Shown here: one piece after another, positions 1 through 10,829 of the stretch
Layout: every line of letters starts with the position of its first letter
How positions within the stretch are numbered: the stretch's first letter is position 1
NCBI GenBank assembly: GCA_030762935.1
Contig: CM060900.1
Span: 440,007,759 to 440,071,758 of the forward strand
Direction: 5' to 3'
Length of the DNA stretch: 64,000 nucleotides
Source: Hymenopus coronatus
Taxonomy: Eukaryota; Arthropoda; Insecta; Mantodea; Hymenopodidae
The notes under the pieces: model-generated
Databases searched by the model: none
The model's input: only the letters and a program-made list of their open reading frames with translations
Told to the model about the DNA's origin: nothing
Made by a program: the position numbers and the translations under genes

Positions 1-8
1 GTTATTAG

Positions 9-63
9 CAAGGGAGTGAATATGATGGTGATGAGAATTATGCTTGGGAGGATGGTTATGACT
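9..63 (+). other. Candidate small acidic exon (unproven)
   Basis: Between an AG at 7-8 and a GT at 64-65 lies a 55-base stretch that reads QGSEYDGDENYAWEDGYD plus one base. This resembles the acidic start of the confirmed exon at 5566 (GYEGGDYWDDEWDDDSE), and it would have the same entry and exit phases (0 in, 1 out). It cannot splice in frame to the next exon at 2723, which enters in phase 0. It could be an alternative or duplicated copy of the acidic exon, a decayed exon, or chance. No long pyrimidine tract can be judged because the window begins only eight bases upstream. Confidence 0.25.
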
Positions 64-160
64 GTAATTTGAATGGAATTGAGTCTTAACAATTTTAAAT
101 CAGGACGAAAAGCACTTTGTTATATTACGTTTATTTCTTCTTCATTTGCCTCATTGTAAC

Positions 161-478
161 AAGCAAGTTTGCATTAATTTGTTCTTAATTGTTGAAAGTA
201 AGTAATTTATTCTACATACATTGTAATAGATTATAGGTGTGTTATTTTAAATTAACAACAATAATAATAATAATAACAATGAATTAATTATTATTCATTA
301 GCATTCACTTCTGTGTACAAAGCAAGTTTGGATTAATTTGTTCTATATTGTTCAAAGTATGTAGTTTATTCTACATGCATTGTAATACATTATGCACATG
401 TTGTTTTAAACTACTACTACGACGACGACCAAATCAGTTATTATCCATCAACATTCACTGCTGTGTGCACTGTGTATA
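161..478. repeat. Tandem duplication, ~159-bp unit, two copies
   Basis: Two adjacent copies start with AAGCAAGTTT at 161 and at 320 and run in parallel through 'attaatttgttc', 'ttattctaca', 'cattgtaata' and 'cattcact'. Each has a trinucleotide tract at the same internal position, but the motifs differ: AAT repeats in the first copy and CTA then CGA repeats in the second. The duplication is intronic and no coding role is visible. Confidence 0.8.
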
Positions 479-2722
479 TGTGACTTTAGACAAGAAAGAA
501 AGGTTCATAATCAGCTGTTGTTGTTTTTCTAGCAATGTCACAACCACAATATACCTAGTCAACATTACATGAACCCACCAGAACTGTCAAGTGCAAAGAT
601 TCAGCAGCTGGGTTTAATGTATGTTTTCCATGTAATATTTTTAATGCTGCATAATGGCAGCATTTATAGGTCATTTGAGCTCGAGCGTCATAACAGGAAA
701 CTCTTGAGAAAAATTATGTTACGCATTTTCATTGTCTTTTCGCTCTACCAATATGTCTAATTGAGGAGCTCATATCTGAATTTACAGGTTGTGTTACTAG
801 TGTATGGAGAGATAAAAACAGCTGGGAAAGTGCTTCTAATATTAATCAGACATCAGAGAATTAGACTTGACAGAAAAGGAAGTGCTCTCCATAACTAAGT
901 TAAATATTATTTATAATATTGCATCCTTCTGACACTTCATTTTTATGAGTGCATTTTGTTACAATTCAATTGTGACTAAGTCAGCCATTGTGTTATATGG
1001 TCTCCTTGTGGTGGGAAATGCACACTTTTTATGGTACAAGTAGCTTCAGCCAATCAGGATGAAGTGGATATGGAGTAACACAGTTTGGTATGTTTACATA
1101 TAGAGTAAGCATAGAATGAAAAGGATTTAGATGTCATTCTGCTAGGTGGCAATGCCTATCATTTGACACCACTTTTAGTACATGTATAAACAAAAATATG
1201 CACACTATATTTTTTGTTTGTGTTTGAAGGCTACTTGCAGCCTATGAAAATATATGTTTAAACATTTCTTTTCACAAACTTAAGATACAAGTCATCATAG
1301 CTAACTTATTATTTTGGCATGAATTTAAGAGCATTTTTGCTTAAGTTGCTGGATACATCAATTAAGATTTTAGATTAATGACATTTTGTAGTTTAAACAC
1401 ACAGGTATTTAATTTATAACATGTTTCGCATAAAGCATTCTTTGTTCAGAGGCAATGAAAGTAGGGTAAAAAAATGTGAACATTTTAAATGCTCTGTTTT
1501 ACCTGCAATACAACTGTAGTTTTTAAAAAAATCAATAGATATAGTGTTTTATCATGTCTCATTAGAGCATTAATAAAGCTAACAAACGTTAATAATTTTG
1601 ACCCTAAAATTCAATTATCATAAGCCTAATGGAACGCCTTTGCTAGAACAGCTGTTTAGACATTCTTTGCTTCATCTGTTTCTTTGTAATACCTACTGTA
1701 TTAGTGATATTGCGTGTTGGTATGGATTTTTCCAGTATGACTGCCACTGTGCATATAGCTGAAGAATAATGAAACTTTATTGAGGAACTTTCTAGAGATA
1801 TGGTACTTAGTAGTGTTAAGGCTTGCACCATCCATACATTTCACTTGTGATTTTTATTTTTGCTGGATCTCAAGCAGGTGCCAATAAGTGGTAGTTTTTT
1901 CTGTGTATCATCTTCATCAGCATCATCATCATCATCATCATCAATAATAATAATCCCTATCATTCAGTTGTCATTAATTGATTACTTGTGCTGTCAGCTT
2001 TATTTGCTTGCTGTATGTCATTCATCCATGATCCCATTCCTTGTATTACATTGTTTTAGGAAATTTCTGAAATTGAAAACTATGCTATAGGTGGGATATT
2101 AACTTTGAGATGGAGGGGTGTAATTTTGGAATGTGTAATTTTCACCTTTGTCAGGAAATATGAAAACTGAAAATTACATGTCCCCAAGTTGCTCCAATGT
2201 ATATTTTAAAAGTGGAGTTATGAAAATTAAATTTTAAATAGTGTGTTTTATGCACCTTTATGTGGTAGATGTGTTATATAGGTGAAATTGTGAAAAAAAT
2301 CACTATTCTGAAGCTTTTTGTGTTTTTAATATATGCCTTTTTAAAATAATAAAATAAGTCCCTGTCTGTGAGAGGGAATGCAGAGAAAGTTGCTCCAAAT
2401 TTTCCCCATAATTTCACCCAAAACTACATCCACCATGATCAGGAATTCAGTTCTGACAAGGATTTCTGGTTAGTACCCTCATATATATCAGAATGAGTAG
2501 TGTGTCATCACTTGACAGGGCATTAATATAGTTGTTTCCATATGTTGTAAATGGTCTAATATATTTATTTTGAATGAGGGAACTATGGTGAATAAACTTA
2601 GTTTCATGGAAAGGATTTTCTTCAAATGAAATGATGAGATGAGCTCAAATCATAAGTGCATTACATATCCACAACTGCATGGAACTTTTTTTAACATCGT
2701 ATTTTATCTGTATAACTTACAG
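479..2722. other. Intronic AT-rich sequence, no gene seen
   Basis: No homologous reading frame, RNA gene or clear transposon was recognised here. The ORFs are short and of low complexity. The only notable structure is the triplet repeat at 1909-1953. The stretch ends in a splice acceptor (tataacttacag) at 2722. Confidence 0.6.
1909..1953. repeat. (CAT)n/(AAT)n microsatellite
   Basis: About eight CAT triplets with an interruption pass directly into four AAT triplets. The tract sits in the intron upstream of the exon at 2723. An ORF reading through it gives a serine run, which is not considered coding. Confidence 0.85.
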
Positions 2723-2857
2723 GAGGTGAAAGGTAGCCAACCCCCCTCTATGCCTCCACCTCCACTTCCAGATGCCTTTGCAGAAGCAGCAGCTCAAGAT
2801 TGGGGAACGGATCTAGATACATGGGATCAACAACCACAACAGCAACAAAATTCACAG
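2723..2857 (+). CDS. SH3PX1: Sorting nexin SH3PX1/SNX9 family, linker exon (proline/glutamine-rich)
   Basis: SNX9-family proteins couple membrane curvature, through PX and BAR domains, to dynamin and actin regulators, through SH3, during endocytosis. This 135-base exon is flanked by 'ataacttacag' and a 'gtattt' donor and is 45 codons in phase 0-0. It encodes a Pro-rich patch (QPPSMPPPPLPDAF), then acidic/Trp residues (QDWGTDLDTWDQ) and a Gln-rich tail. That composition fits the low-complexity linker between SH3 and PX, where family members carry Trp/Asp-rich motifs for AP-2 and clathrin binding. The exon alone would not be diagnostic. Assignment rests on its phase and position upstream of the clear PX exons. 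The SH3 exon should lie before the window. Confidence 0.8.
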
Positions 2858-3419
2858 GTATTTATGAAAAGCAACAAATTTGAACAGTTGGTAACAAAAA
2901 TATTTAATTGTAAGACATTTAAAATATCAGATATTTTTTTTCTGATTTTGTAAGCATAACCATGTAAACACTGGTGCTGGAGTAACATTGTAACCCAAAA
3001 TCATTACCCATCAAATTGACTTTGTTCTTTGTAGTGAGTATGGACAGCCCTTGTGGATGCTTCTGCCTTTACCTTTTGCTTTTCCTTTTTCTTTGAATAA
3101 TGTAAAACTAGCTCTCTCCCATGCTTAATGTTTGCATACTTTAAGGCTGAAAGCTACATGTGATTTATAAATTTTTCTTTGTCCACTCTTCTGGCCAATG
3201 TTATTTTGGTGATACAATTGATTTTCCTGTTTCTGCACTATTAACTCCATATAAACAATGCAAATATATGATGTTCACTATATGTCCATTTTAGGATACA
3301 CTCCACAGTTTAGATGTCAGTATACTTAAACATTCCACATGTGTAAAAGTTATACTTTTGTCCATTTTCACCATCCTTCCCAGCCACTAGAGACTGCAGT
3401 TTAGATGCCAATACATAAA

Positions 3420-3970
3420 CTTTTGATTATCAGCAGGTGGAGTAATGCTTTACAGTTTATTTGCAGCTAATTTAAGATCCTTTTTATACCAAGTCCATTA
3501 CCAGCTTTTATAGTTTTAATTCCAAAGCAATTTCTTAGTAATATGTATCTCAAAGTGTGTCAGTAGACTGCACTAACCACTCTCACCAGATAAGCTTTCA
3601 CTTTTATGGCACTTTATTCTCTGTACATTCCCTCTTCAAAAAGGGAATCCCATGTCCATTGGTCAGAATAAGTAAAGAAACAGAAGTATGTAAGCTCATG
3701 CTTTTGCATTCAAAGCTGCAAAATCATGAACATTAAAGAAAGGATTATGATTGACACTGCTGAGTCTTGCAGTGTTGACATTTTTATGGATGCATGGGCT
3801 GAGAAGAATGATTGTAGATGAATCCAGCGATGATGGTCCTCCATTTTTCATTCAGCAGCTCTTAAGTGGAGACAGATTCCTCAAATGAGGATTCCTTGCT
3901 CTTTGTCAAATTAATGTTTCATAAAGTAAGAAATGTATTACACAAAAATTGTACTTCTTTAAAACAAAAG
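3420..3970. repeat. Diverged direct repeat, copy 1 (partner 5810-6390)
   Basis: This stretch is collinear with 5810-6390. Shared blocks include 'ccaaag.aattt', 'gggaatc.catg', 'ggtcagaata.gtaaag', 'cagaa.tatgtaa.ctca', 'tgcattcaaag.tgca', 'gaatgat.gt', 'atgaggattcctt' and 'tcataaagtaagaaatgt'. No protein homology was found in it. The two copies lie in the introns on either side of the exon at 5566-5713. It is either a decayed interspersed element or a local segmental duplication. Confidence 0.7.
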
Positions 3971-4043
3971 TCAATAAAGACATTTTTCAGGAAGAAAGAT
4001 CATACTGGTATGTTTGTGTATAAATACAGCAGAATACAAAGTA

Positions 4044-4389
4044 TGAGTTCTGTTCAAAAAGTTCCGAAACTTTGTCCACAAAATGTTTCTATGCTTACCT
4101 TTTACTTATTGTGCATGGTCTCCTTTGAAATACTCCCAACGCCGTTTCCACTTCGGGAAGCAGTCTTGGTACACCTCTTTCTGGATCGCACAAAGTGCTG
4201 TTTGCGAATTTTCTTTTTTATCTCATCTATCATTGCAGATCTTTGTCCTTTCAATGGGGTTTTCAACTTTGGAAATAAAAAAAAAAAGTCTGCAGGGGCC
4301 AGGTCTGGAGAGCACAGAGGATGAGGCAGCACAGTGTATGTTGTGGCAGGATAGAGCAAGGAAGGTGGATTTTGGAAAAAATTACACAA
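4044..4389 (-). pseudogene. Mariner (Tc1/mariner) transposase, C-terminal fragment with one terminal repeat
   Basis: On the minus strand the reading frame gives SPDLAPADFFFLFPKLKTPL and KGQRSAMIDEIK, the hallmark C-terminal block of mariner transposases around the third catalytic Asp of the DD34D triad. After this the frame shifts, and the expected 'KRRW...GDYFEG'-like tail is scattered over frames. The low-coordinate end TGAGTTCTGTTCAAAAAGTT, next to TA at 4042-4043, looks like a mariner terminal inverted repeat. The N-terminal two thirds and the other end are missing. The fragment directly abuts a LINE fragment on the other strand, so it is a truncated dead copy. Confidence 0.8.
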
Positions 4390-4442
4390 AGAAGTGATAT
4401 GGAAATGTAGGAGATATTAGGTTGTGTTAGCAACAAAAAGTC

Positions 4443-4870
4443 ATGGAGGTTGTACAGGGAGCTAAAGAAAATGTGCGGTGGAGAGAATTATATAAAGGTG
4501 GCAGGTGGATGAGGGAAGAATCTGCATGGGCCCGAACAGGGGTAGTGGAGTTGAAAGGTTCAAGAGGAGGTTTAAATATAGAGGAATGTTCAATGTGTGG
4601 AATGCAAGACAAATATTGGCATATAATTCTGGAATGAGAGGAAACTAAAGAAATGAGAGCAACACTATGGATTGGGGAGTAGGCTAATTTGCCAATAGAG
4701 ATAAGAGGGGGAAAGTTGGTGAATATGAAAGCTAGGCACAAAATCTTAAGAGTTGGGGGACTATCTGGGCAAGGTTAAAAAAATTGTTTGAAGAATGTAA
4801 ATAAAAATGGGAATCTAGATCAGTTAGAGACATAATTAAATATAGAGTTGGAGGTCATCTCTAGATGTAA
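4443..4870 (+). pseudogene. LINE ORF2 3' tail fragment with CCHC-like motif
   Basis: The frame reads ENVRWRELYKGG, EESAWARTGVVELKG and ECSMCGMQDKYWHIILE. This matches the tail of the LINE at the right end of this window (GIAWLKAGVWRLKGLRKG and CPICGGNEDIEHILFKC), so both belong to one non-LTR retrotransposon family. The C-x2-C-x7-H spacing is kept but the last Cys is lost (HIILE then a stop). Later frames contain several stops. Only the last ~140 codons remain, as expected for a 5'-truncated LINE insertion that has since decayed. Confidence 0.7.
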
Positions 4871-5565
4871 AGTGGCATGATAGTTGAGCAACCACAAGGT
4901 TGAAACTATTCAGGCCACTTGGTTAAACAGCAACTCTGGAAGAGTTACTAGTATACAGTATTGCTGTATTTTCTTCTATGGTCAAGATGTATAGTAAAAT
5001 AGTATTATAGAACTAATAATATTATTACATGGAAATGAATTCATTCAAATGCCCTGGAATAAAAGTATCCTTAATTCACTTATTGCTTCACATCTTATGC
5101 ATGTGTTTATGGAGTGCCAATGAATCTATACTCACAGAAGTCAAAATGATTGAGATCAAGCTTAATTTTTCTTATCAATTTATACCAATTTTGATCCATG
5201 CGCTACAGAGTTTATAGTTAGACTTGAAACCCATCAGTATGAAGCTATCCTATTGTAAGATGTACCCCCAAAGATCATGAAGCCATTCCAGAACCACTGA
5301 TTTAAGTTGCTTGTTGTTGGCAAATATTTTTCCATCATGATGTCACAGCCTACCAAATATTAAGAAATTACAAGGCATAAGACCTGAGCTGTACTTTGGA
5401 TGCTTCCTTACTTCCCTTCGAAAACAGTGAGATAAATTTGAAGTAAAATACTCCTATCACAGATATTTTAAGTGTACTATTCTGATTCAAACCTATTCTT
5501 AAGTTTAAATTTCACATCAATGTTATTAGCTTATCCAATAGTATATGAAGATAAATATTTTACAG
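4871..5565. other. Intron remainder before the acidic exon
   Basis: No recognisable element or gene was seen. The stretch is AT-rich and ends with an acceptor 'aaatattttacag' at 5565. Confidence 0.5.
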
Positions 5566-5713
5566 GGTTATGAAGGAGGTGATTACTGGGATGATGAGTG
5601 GGATGACGATTCAGAAGGTGGTGGGACCAGTACAGCACAAACCAACAATAATGCCTTCTCATCAGGACAAGCCATTCCAAAGTCAGGCAGTGCAGGGGAT
5701 GTGAGTTCAATGG
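5566..5713 (+). CDS. SH3PX1: Sorting nexin SH3PX1/SNX9 family, acidic linker exon
   Basis: This 148-base exon has an acceptor 'tattttacag' and a donor 'gtaagaat'. It enters in phase 0 and leaves one base (G) that completes GGC with the next exon at 17081. The peptide starts GYEGGDYWDDEWDDDSEGG and continues with a Ser/Thr/Asn-rich tail ending SAGDVSSMG. Strongly acidic, Trp-containing sequence (compare DDDWDEDWD in mammalian SNX9) is characteristic of the SNX9 linker, where such motifs bind AP-2 and clathrin. The phase match to the next exon supports the splice choice. Diverged repeat copies lie on both sides of this exon. Confidence 0.9.
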
Positions 5714-5809
5714 GTAAGAATTCTTTAATGCTGTCTAGTTCCTATGAATGGTTTTAATCTGATAATAAAACCACTTAGGATGTAGTATACTCTTGATTTT
5801 CTATGGATA

Positions 5810-6390
5810 AATTGACATTTGTAAACTATCTGCACCAATTTTAGGACCCCATTTTTCTTTCCCCAATTTTACCAGCCTTATCGTTTGCATTCCAAAGAAA
5901 TTGTAAAATTTACCTCAAAGTGTCTTAGTGGAATGTGATTTGCTAAGAACTGCACAACTCTCCCTAAGTAAGCTTTTACTTTACAATACTTTGTTGTTCC
6001 CCATCCATTCATCCTTAAAATGGGAATCTCATGGTCCCTAGGTCAGAATATGTAAAGGAACAGAAATATGTAATCTCAACTTCTGCATTCAAAGTTGCAT
6101 CTGGCTGCAAAAATGTGAACCTTGAAGAATTGTTTGCAGTTAGCAACACTGTCATGTCACATGGTGGTGAAATTTTAATGCATGCGTGTGGCAAGAAGAA
6201 TGATAGTTTAGATAAATCCAATAATAGTGATGATCATCCCAAAAAAGCATTTCTGTATTTAGTAGCTCTTGAATGACTCACAATTTGCTAGATTACCTTT
6301 AACAATGAGGATTCCTTATTGTCTGACAATTAATGCTTCATAAAGTAAGAAATGTGATACAATAGAAAAGTTGAAAAAATATATTTTTAA
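5810..6390. repeat. Diverged direct repeat, copy 2 (partner 3420-3970)
   Basis: This is collinear with the copy in the previous intron (see 3420-3970). It starts about 100 bases after the donor of the acidic exon. It contains short open frames on both strands without homology. The two copies are clearly diverged with many small indels, so the duplication is old. Confidence 0.7.
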
Positions 6391-6599
6391 TGGGTTTTGA
6401 AAGATCATACTTTTGTGTTTGCATGCAAATGGATCAGAACACATAGTGTAGTTTTTGATGTGTAGACTGCTTATTTTTTGGTATGAAAGTACTACATTAT
6501 TGATGGGCAAAATGAATTAACATTAAGTGCTTGCTAAACATATGTAGTATTAATTTGTTGAGTTGGTTTTTTAACACTACGTCACTTACATTTTTTTAT

Positions 6600-7590
6600 T
6601 ATGAGGGACTAGTTTCAAAAGCCTATGCTTTCATTTTCAACCTCACAGGTCCAACTGCTGGTGCTGGCTGCGTTTGCTTGTGCTCTCTTCTCTGGTGGCA
6701 AAATGATGAACTTCTTAACTAGGCTGTCTACAAAGTTTATTAGGTGATCTTTGTTTTTCCATATGAGGATATTTTTCCAGGTTGTAAGTTCATTGTGGCC
6801 TGACATGGTTTTTAGCAATTTTGGATTTGGTTCTAGATTGTGGTTTTCTTTTCAGAAGGGAAATACTACTGCTGATTTATCTTCTTGTTTCAATTTTAGG
6901 TTTCTAAAGTGCTCTTTGGATCTGATTTTTAAACTTCTTTTGGTTTGTCCTATGTAGAACTTTTCACAATTTGTGTATTTAATTTGATATATTCCTGACC
7001 TATTTCCTGGTGGAATTTCATCTTTTATTTTTGAATTTAGTAACTTTATGACAGAAAATGTTTATTGGAGCCAGGGTGATGTTTTGTTCTTTGAAGATTT
7101 TTTTGAATATTCTAAATGCTCGGGGTTGGTAAGTGAATTTTTTGAATGTGTTGATATTGTTTTTTCCTACTGTTAGTGTAGTTATTTCTTTTATGGTTTT
7201 TTTCTGCTTTACTTTGTTGAGTTTCTTGTATACAAGGTTCTTGCTGTATCCATTTAGTTCTGCTGTTTGAATTATGGTTTTTAACTCTTTGTTGAATTCG
7301 GCTGTGCTCATAGGCACATTAACTAATCTATGTGTGAGGCTGTTTATTATTGCATGTTTGTGTGGTAGTGGGTTCTAGCTTTCATTTTTAATGTAATTAT
7401 TGATTGAGTTGGTTTTCTGTAGATTCCAAAGTTTACTTTTGTGCCGTTTCTGATGATTCTTAGGTCTAAGAATGGGAGTTCTCCATTGGTTTCTGTTTCC
7501 ATTGTGAATTTTGTTTTTTCCTGTATGTTTAATAAATTTATGGCATCATCTAAATGTCTGCTTGGCACTATTGACATTGTGTTGTGGTGA
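6600..7590 (-). mobile_element. Penelope-like retroelement (PLE), 3' half with GIY-YIG endonuclease, decayed
   Basis: Penelope elements encode a reverse transcriptase joined to a GIY-YIG nuclease. Minus-strand frames read, in order: the end of the RT (HLDDAINLLN, ETNGELPFLDLRI, VNFGIYRKPTQS), a linker (HRLVNVPMSTAEFNKELK, spanning a frame change near 7330), and the nuclease (SGIYQIKYTNCEKFYIGQ, TKRSLKIRSKEHFRNLK). A stop interrupts the stretch after SAVVFPF, and a tail follows (LTTWKNILIWKNKDH). Both GIY and YIG are present. At least one frameshift and several stops are visible. The upstream RT core is missing because the element stops abruptly near 7590 against a mariner end. It is a 5'-truncated dead copy. 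Confidence 0.85.
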
Positions 7591-7906
7591 TGACAGATAC
7601 CTCGTTCAGTGAGTCCCCATGCTTTGGTCCACTACCAGGTCTGGTGGACATTCTGCAAGTGCCAATAAATGCTTCTGATGCTCTGGTTTTCTGCCAAAAG
7701 AAACTCAATAACTGCTCTATTTGGAATTCATCTCCCTTACAAACACCATATTGAAGTTTAGTTACAGCACAGTCATGTATTGGAAATTAATGAAGCTGTA
7801 TGAGGAGAATCAGGAATATTTAAAGATGTCCAACACAAAATTCCAGTTTTTTAAACCAAAATTGGCCGAGAATTAAAGTGTTGCATTACTTATTGAACAA
7901 CCCTCA
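7591..7906 (-). mobile_element. Mariner 5' end fragment with terminal repeat
   Basis: The right edge reads ACTTATTGAACAACCCTCA followed by TA (7907-7908). Its reverse complement begins TGAGGGTTGTTCAATAAGT, a typical mariner terminal repeat. Minus-strand frames just inside resemble the transposase N-terminus (YGVCKGDEFQIEQLLSFF, QNVHQTWW). The fragment ends where the Penelope relic begins, so one element was cut off by, or recombined with, the other. This is a different mariner family from those at 27.4 kb and 37.6 kb. Confidence 0.55.
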
Positions 7907-8099
7907 TATACCATATCAATCAAGTTTGATACTTTTTGTTTTTAAGTTTTGCTGTTCTCATTCATGCATGCACACACAGACCTTTTCTAAAAATGCCTCA
8001 GCTCTTTTAAAGTGGATGGTAAAATATGCATTTCCAGTGACATGAATAATACCTTCTTTAACTACTATGTACATTATACATTAGTAGAAAAAATTGGGA

Positions 8100-8990
8100 A
8101 CTTAAACTCAAGTAGGGGAAAGAAATCTCAAGGTGAGATTACCCAACTTACTGAGGTGGGGAAAAGCTGAAGAAGCAATGCTATGCCTAGAATGGGAAGT
8201 GAAACTAGCAGGAATGAAAATAAAAATTAGGAATCAAGGGAAAATATAAAAAAGGGATGGTATAATGGAGATTGCAGCAAGAAACAGGGTAGAAAGAGAG
8301 TTTAGGAGATGGAAACAGTCAGGGGAACTGGTCCAGAAAGAAAACTTTCCAATAGTGAGGTGGGACTATAAATGTTTAGTCGAGGAGAAAAGAAAAGAGT
8401 GGACTGATAAAATTGGGCAAAAGATCTATGAGGTGGATATGGGAGTTGGTAAAAAAAATATCCAGGTTTTGCAGAAATAGAATTGGTCATAATAAGTGGA
8501 AGCAGTATTTCGAGAAACTATTATGTGGAAGTAATTGCTGATGCAGACAAAAGTACTAGGGGAGCTCCACAAATGTGTTGAAGCACTAGACTAGAAAATA
8601 TTGCAGGAGGAGTTAAGAGAACAGGTTAAAAAATTAAAAAGTAAGATAGCTAATGGAATATAGATGGAATATCAGGGGAATTCTAGAGGGTTAAGTATGA
8701 AGATACCGAGAGAAGTGTACTATTAGGAAAACTGTTCAATGTTCTTCTTGAAGGAGAAAAGTTTTCACAAAATTGGAAATGGGGAGTGATAGTGCCAATT
8801 TTTAAAGGGAAAGGGGAGTTGACTGCAAAGGCATTAGTCTATTATTAGTGATAGGTAAAGCTAGTACAGGAGTACTAGCAAAGAGAGAACAGTAATGGGC
8901 AGAAAGTGAAGGTAAATTATTTGATCTAAGTTGGTAGGGTATAAAGATGCACAAATAGAGTGAAAGGTACATATACATAAATAACCAGGG
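8100..8990 (+). pseudogene. LINE ORF2 middle fragment (inter-domain region and first RT motifs), decayed
   Basis: Fragments in changing frames resemble the region just before and at the start of the reverse transcriptase of the LINE at 60.5-64 kb. They include a Lys/Glu/Arg-rich helix region (EKRKEWTDKIGQKIYE), then HNKWKQYFEKLL, then NWKWGVIVPIFKGKG and GISLLLVIGKASTGVLAKRE. These compare with KWRKAIIHPIYKGKG and GIALLSNVGKIFTGIMASR in the younger copy. Many stops and frame changes are present, and the later RT motifs, including FADD, are not recognisable. It is an old, non-functional member of that family. Confidence 0.65.
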
Positions 8991-10626
8991 CTTTGTACAG
9001 TACCAAATTCAGCAACTCCAGGAAGCTATCTATGGTGGTTACTTTCTTCCACTAATTAATCTTGTCATCAAACATATCAGCAGTAGCATACAATGAAGTC
9101 TTAAGCTGTGTAGACTCAATCCCATTTCACTGAGACACACGCTGTGGTGGTTCATCAGTTAGTCAAGTGAAAAATGGTTTCAAAATTAAGACTTTGTAGT
9201 GTTATGCATTAACTGTTTCATGAAAGTCCATTTGACTAATTATTTTAGTTGCACTAAAGGCATATACCATATGAGTGTCTTTGGAGTTGTGCACTTTCAT
9301 GAGCAAATCTTGTATCTGCTCCATGATAATGATTATTTTGCATGTTAATGTTTTCATTCATGTGAAATTGTGCTGTAACTGAGTAATGCTACCTGTAGGT
9401 TTATGTTGATAATATTCAGGAAACGTGTAATAGCCTAGGGGATGCCCATCATTTTAGCTTGCAACTCTGTTACATTGTGTTTAGGTTTCAGTAATATTGT
9501 GGTTTCTATTCTGATCCATAAGTGAAATTTTCTTACACTGCAATTTTAAGTACAAGGAATACACCACCTGGACAAATCTGGAATTTTATTGGGCCTGAAA
9601 AGCTGGTCTGCTTCTCAGAATTTGAAAGTTTGAATTTGGAGTTTGAAAGAGTTTCTTTTATCTATTAATCACTCCAATTAAATAAACTTCACAATAATTT
9701 AGATTTTCACCTAAGTGATATTTAGGGTCATTTTTGAGCATTGAAACTTTGATCAGTTGATTCTCTCTCTGTTTCTCTCTCTCTCTCGTGCAGTGTTTTC
9801 TGATGTTGCTGGCTTCTCCTATTATGTTAACTTCAAGCGTGAAACAAAGGTTAACCACTCAAACATCACTTGAAAAGTACTCTCAATACCACTTTGGATC
9901 AAAGCTGTTTCAGTTTCTGAGTAGTGCACACCTCAGACAAGCAATCTGAATAAATCTGTTTTAAATGAGTGGAGTGTACTTTAACAGAGACTTTTGGGTT
10001 GAATGTCCTGATTGAGCATGGGTTTTGGATATTTTTTCTTGTCCTTTAGCCTGAATTTGTGGAATATTTTGGGACTGCACATCGATTTAATAGATACTTC
10101 AGGTATCCTGTACCCATAATGCTCTGTGAGACAGAGAAGATGATTTATATTTTATAAAATGCCCACAAATGAAAATTCTTTGTTCAGTACTAAATTATGC
10201 ACATGCCCACCCACCCCCACCCCCACACGCATGGCAAAAAATGGAATAATTCTACTGCTGGAGAGAGGAGTATGACACATATGTGTTATGTTCTTGTGGC
10301 CCCCAAAAAATTACCCTCTGAAATTGCCCTACATACCTGAAATCACAATGTTGACAGTTCGCTGTCTTTAATTTCAAAAATTGTAATGACAGTCCATCAT
10401 AAACATTTCCAAAGTTTTGATTGAATGTACAAAAGTGGATGTTTGCTTCTGGTACTATATTTTTCGTTGTTTACATTACCAATGAAGCTCCTTTTAGAAT
10501 CAGTTTTCATGGAGGAGTTGCTTGTAACATACTTTTTAAGGCATAGTTTAGGCCTTATGCCATGGCTTACTTGAAAGTTAATGTTGTGGGGGAAAGGAAG
10601 CTGAAATAGAGTTTTAGGGAAGCTAA
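8991..10626. other. Intronic sequence, no gene or element recognised
   Basis: No homologous frame was seen. Small simple-sequence tracts occur: CT-rich at 9762-9789 and a C/A-rich run (CACCCACCCCC-like) near 10205-10228. Confidence 0.5.
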
Positions 10627-10825
10627 AGTTATATCTAAGCCTAAAGAAACAATTAGTCAATGTCTGTTCAATGAAATGTTATTTTTAAAAGTTTTAAATA
10701 TAGCGTAATAACTAAGTTATATAACTCAAGTTATACCTAAGCCTAAAGAAACAATTAGATAATGTCCGCACAATGAAATTTTATTTTTAAAAATTTTAAA
10801 TATAGTGTAATAACTCAATTCATTC
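10627..10825. repeat. Tandem duplication, ~102-bp unit
   Basis: AGTTATATCTAAGCC at 10627 and AGTTATACCTAAGCC at 10729 begin two adjacent copies. They share 'taaagaaacaattag', 'caatgaaat', 'ttatttttaaaa' and 'ttttaaatatag.gtaataact'. The copies are highly similar, so the duplication is relatively recent. No coding potential was noted. Confidence 0.85.
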
Positions 10826-10829
10826 CCAC

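Noticed and set aside
3866..4324. 152-codon plus-strand ORF
   Set aside because: It runs antisense through the mariner fragment. Its N-terminal half has no homology or splice context.
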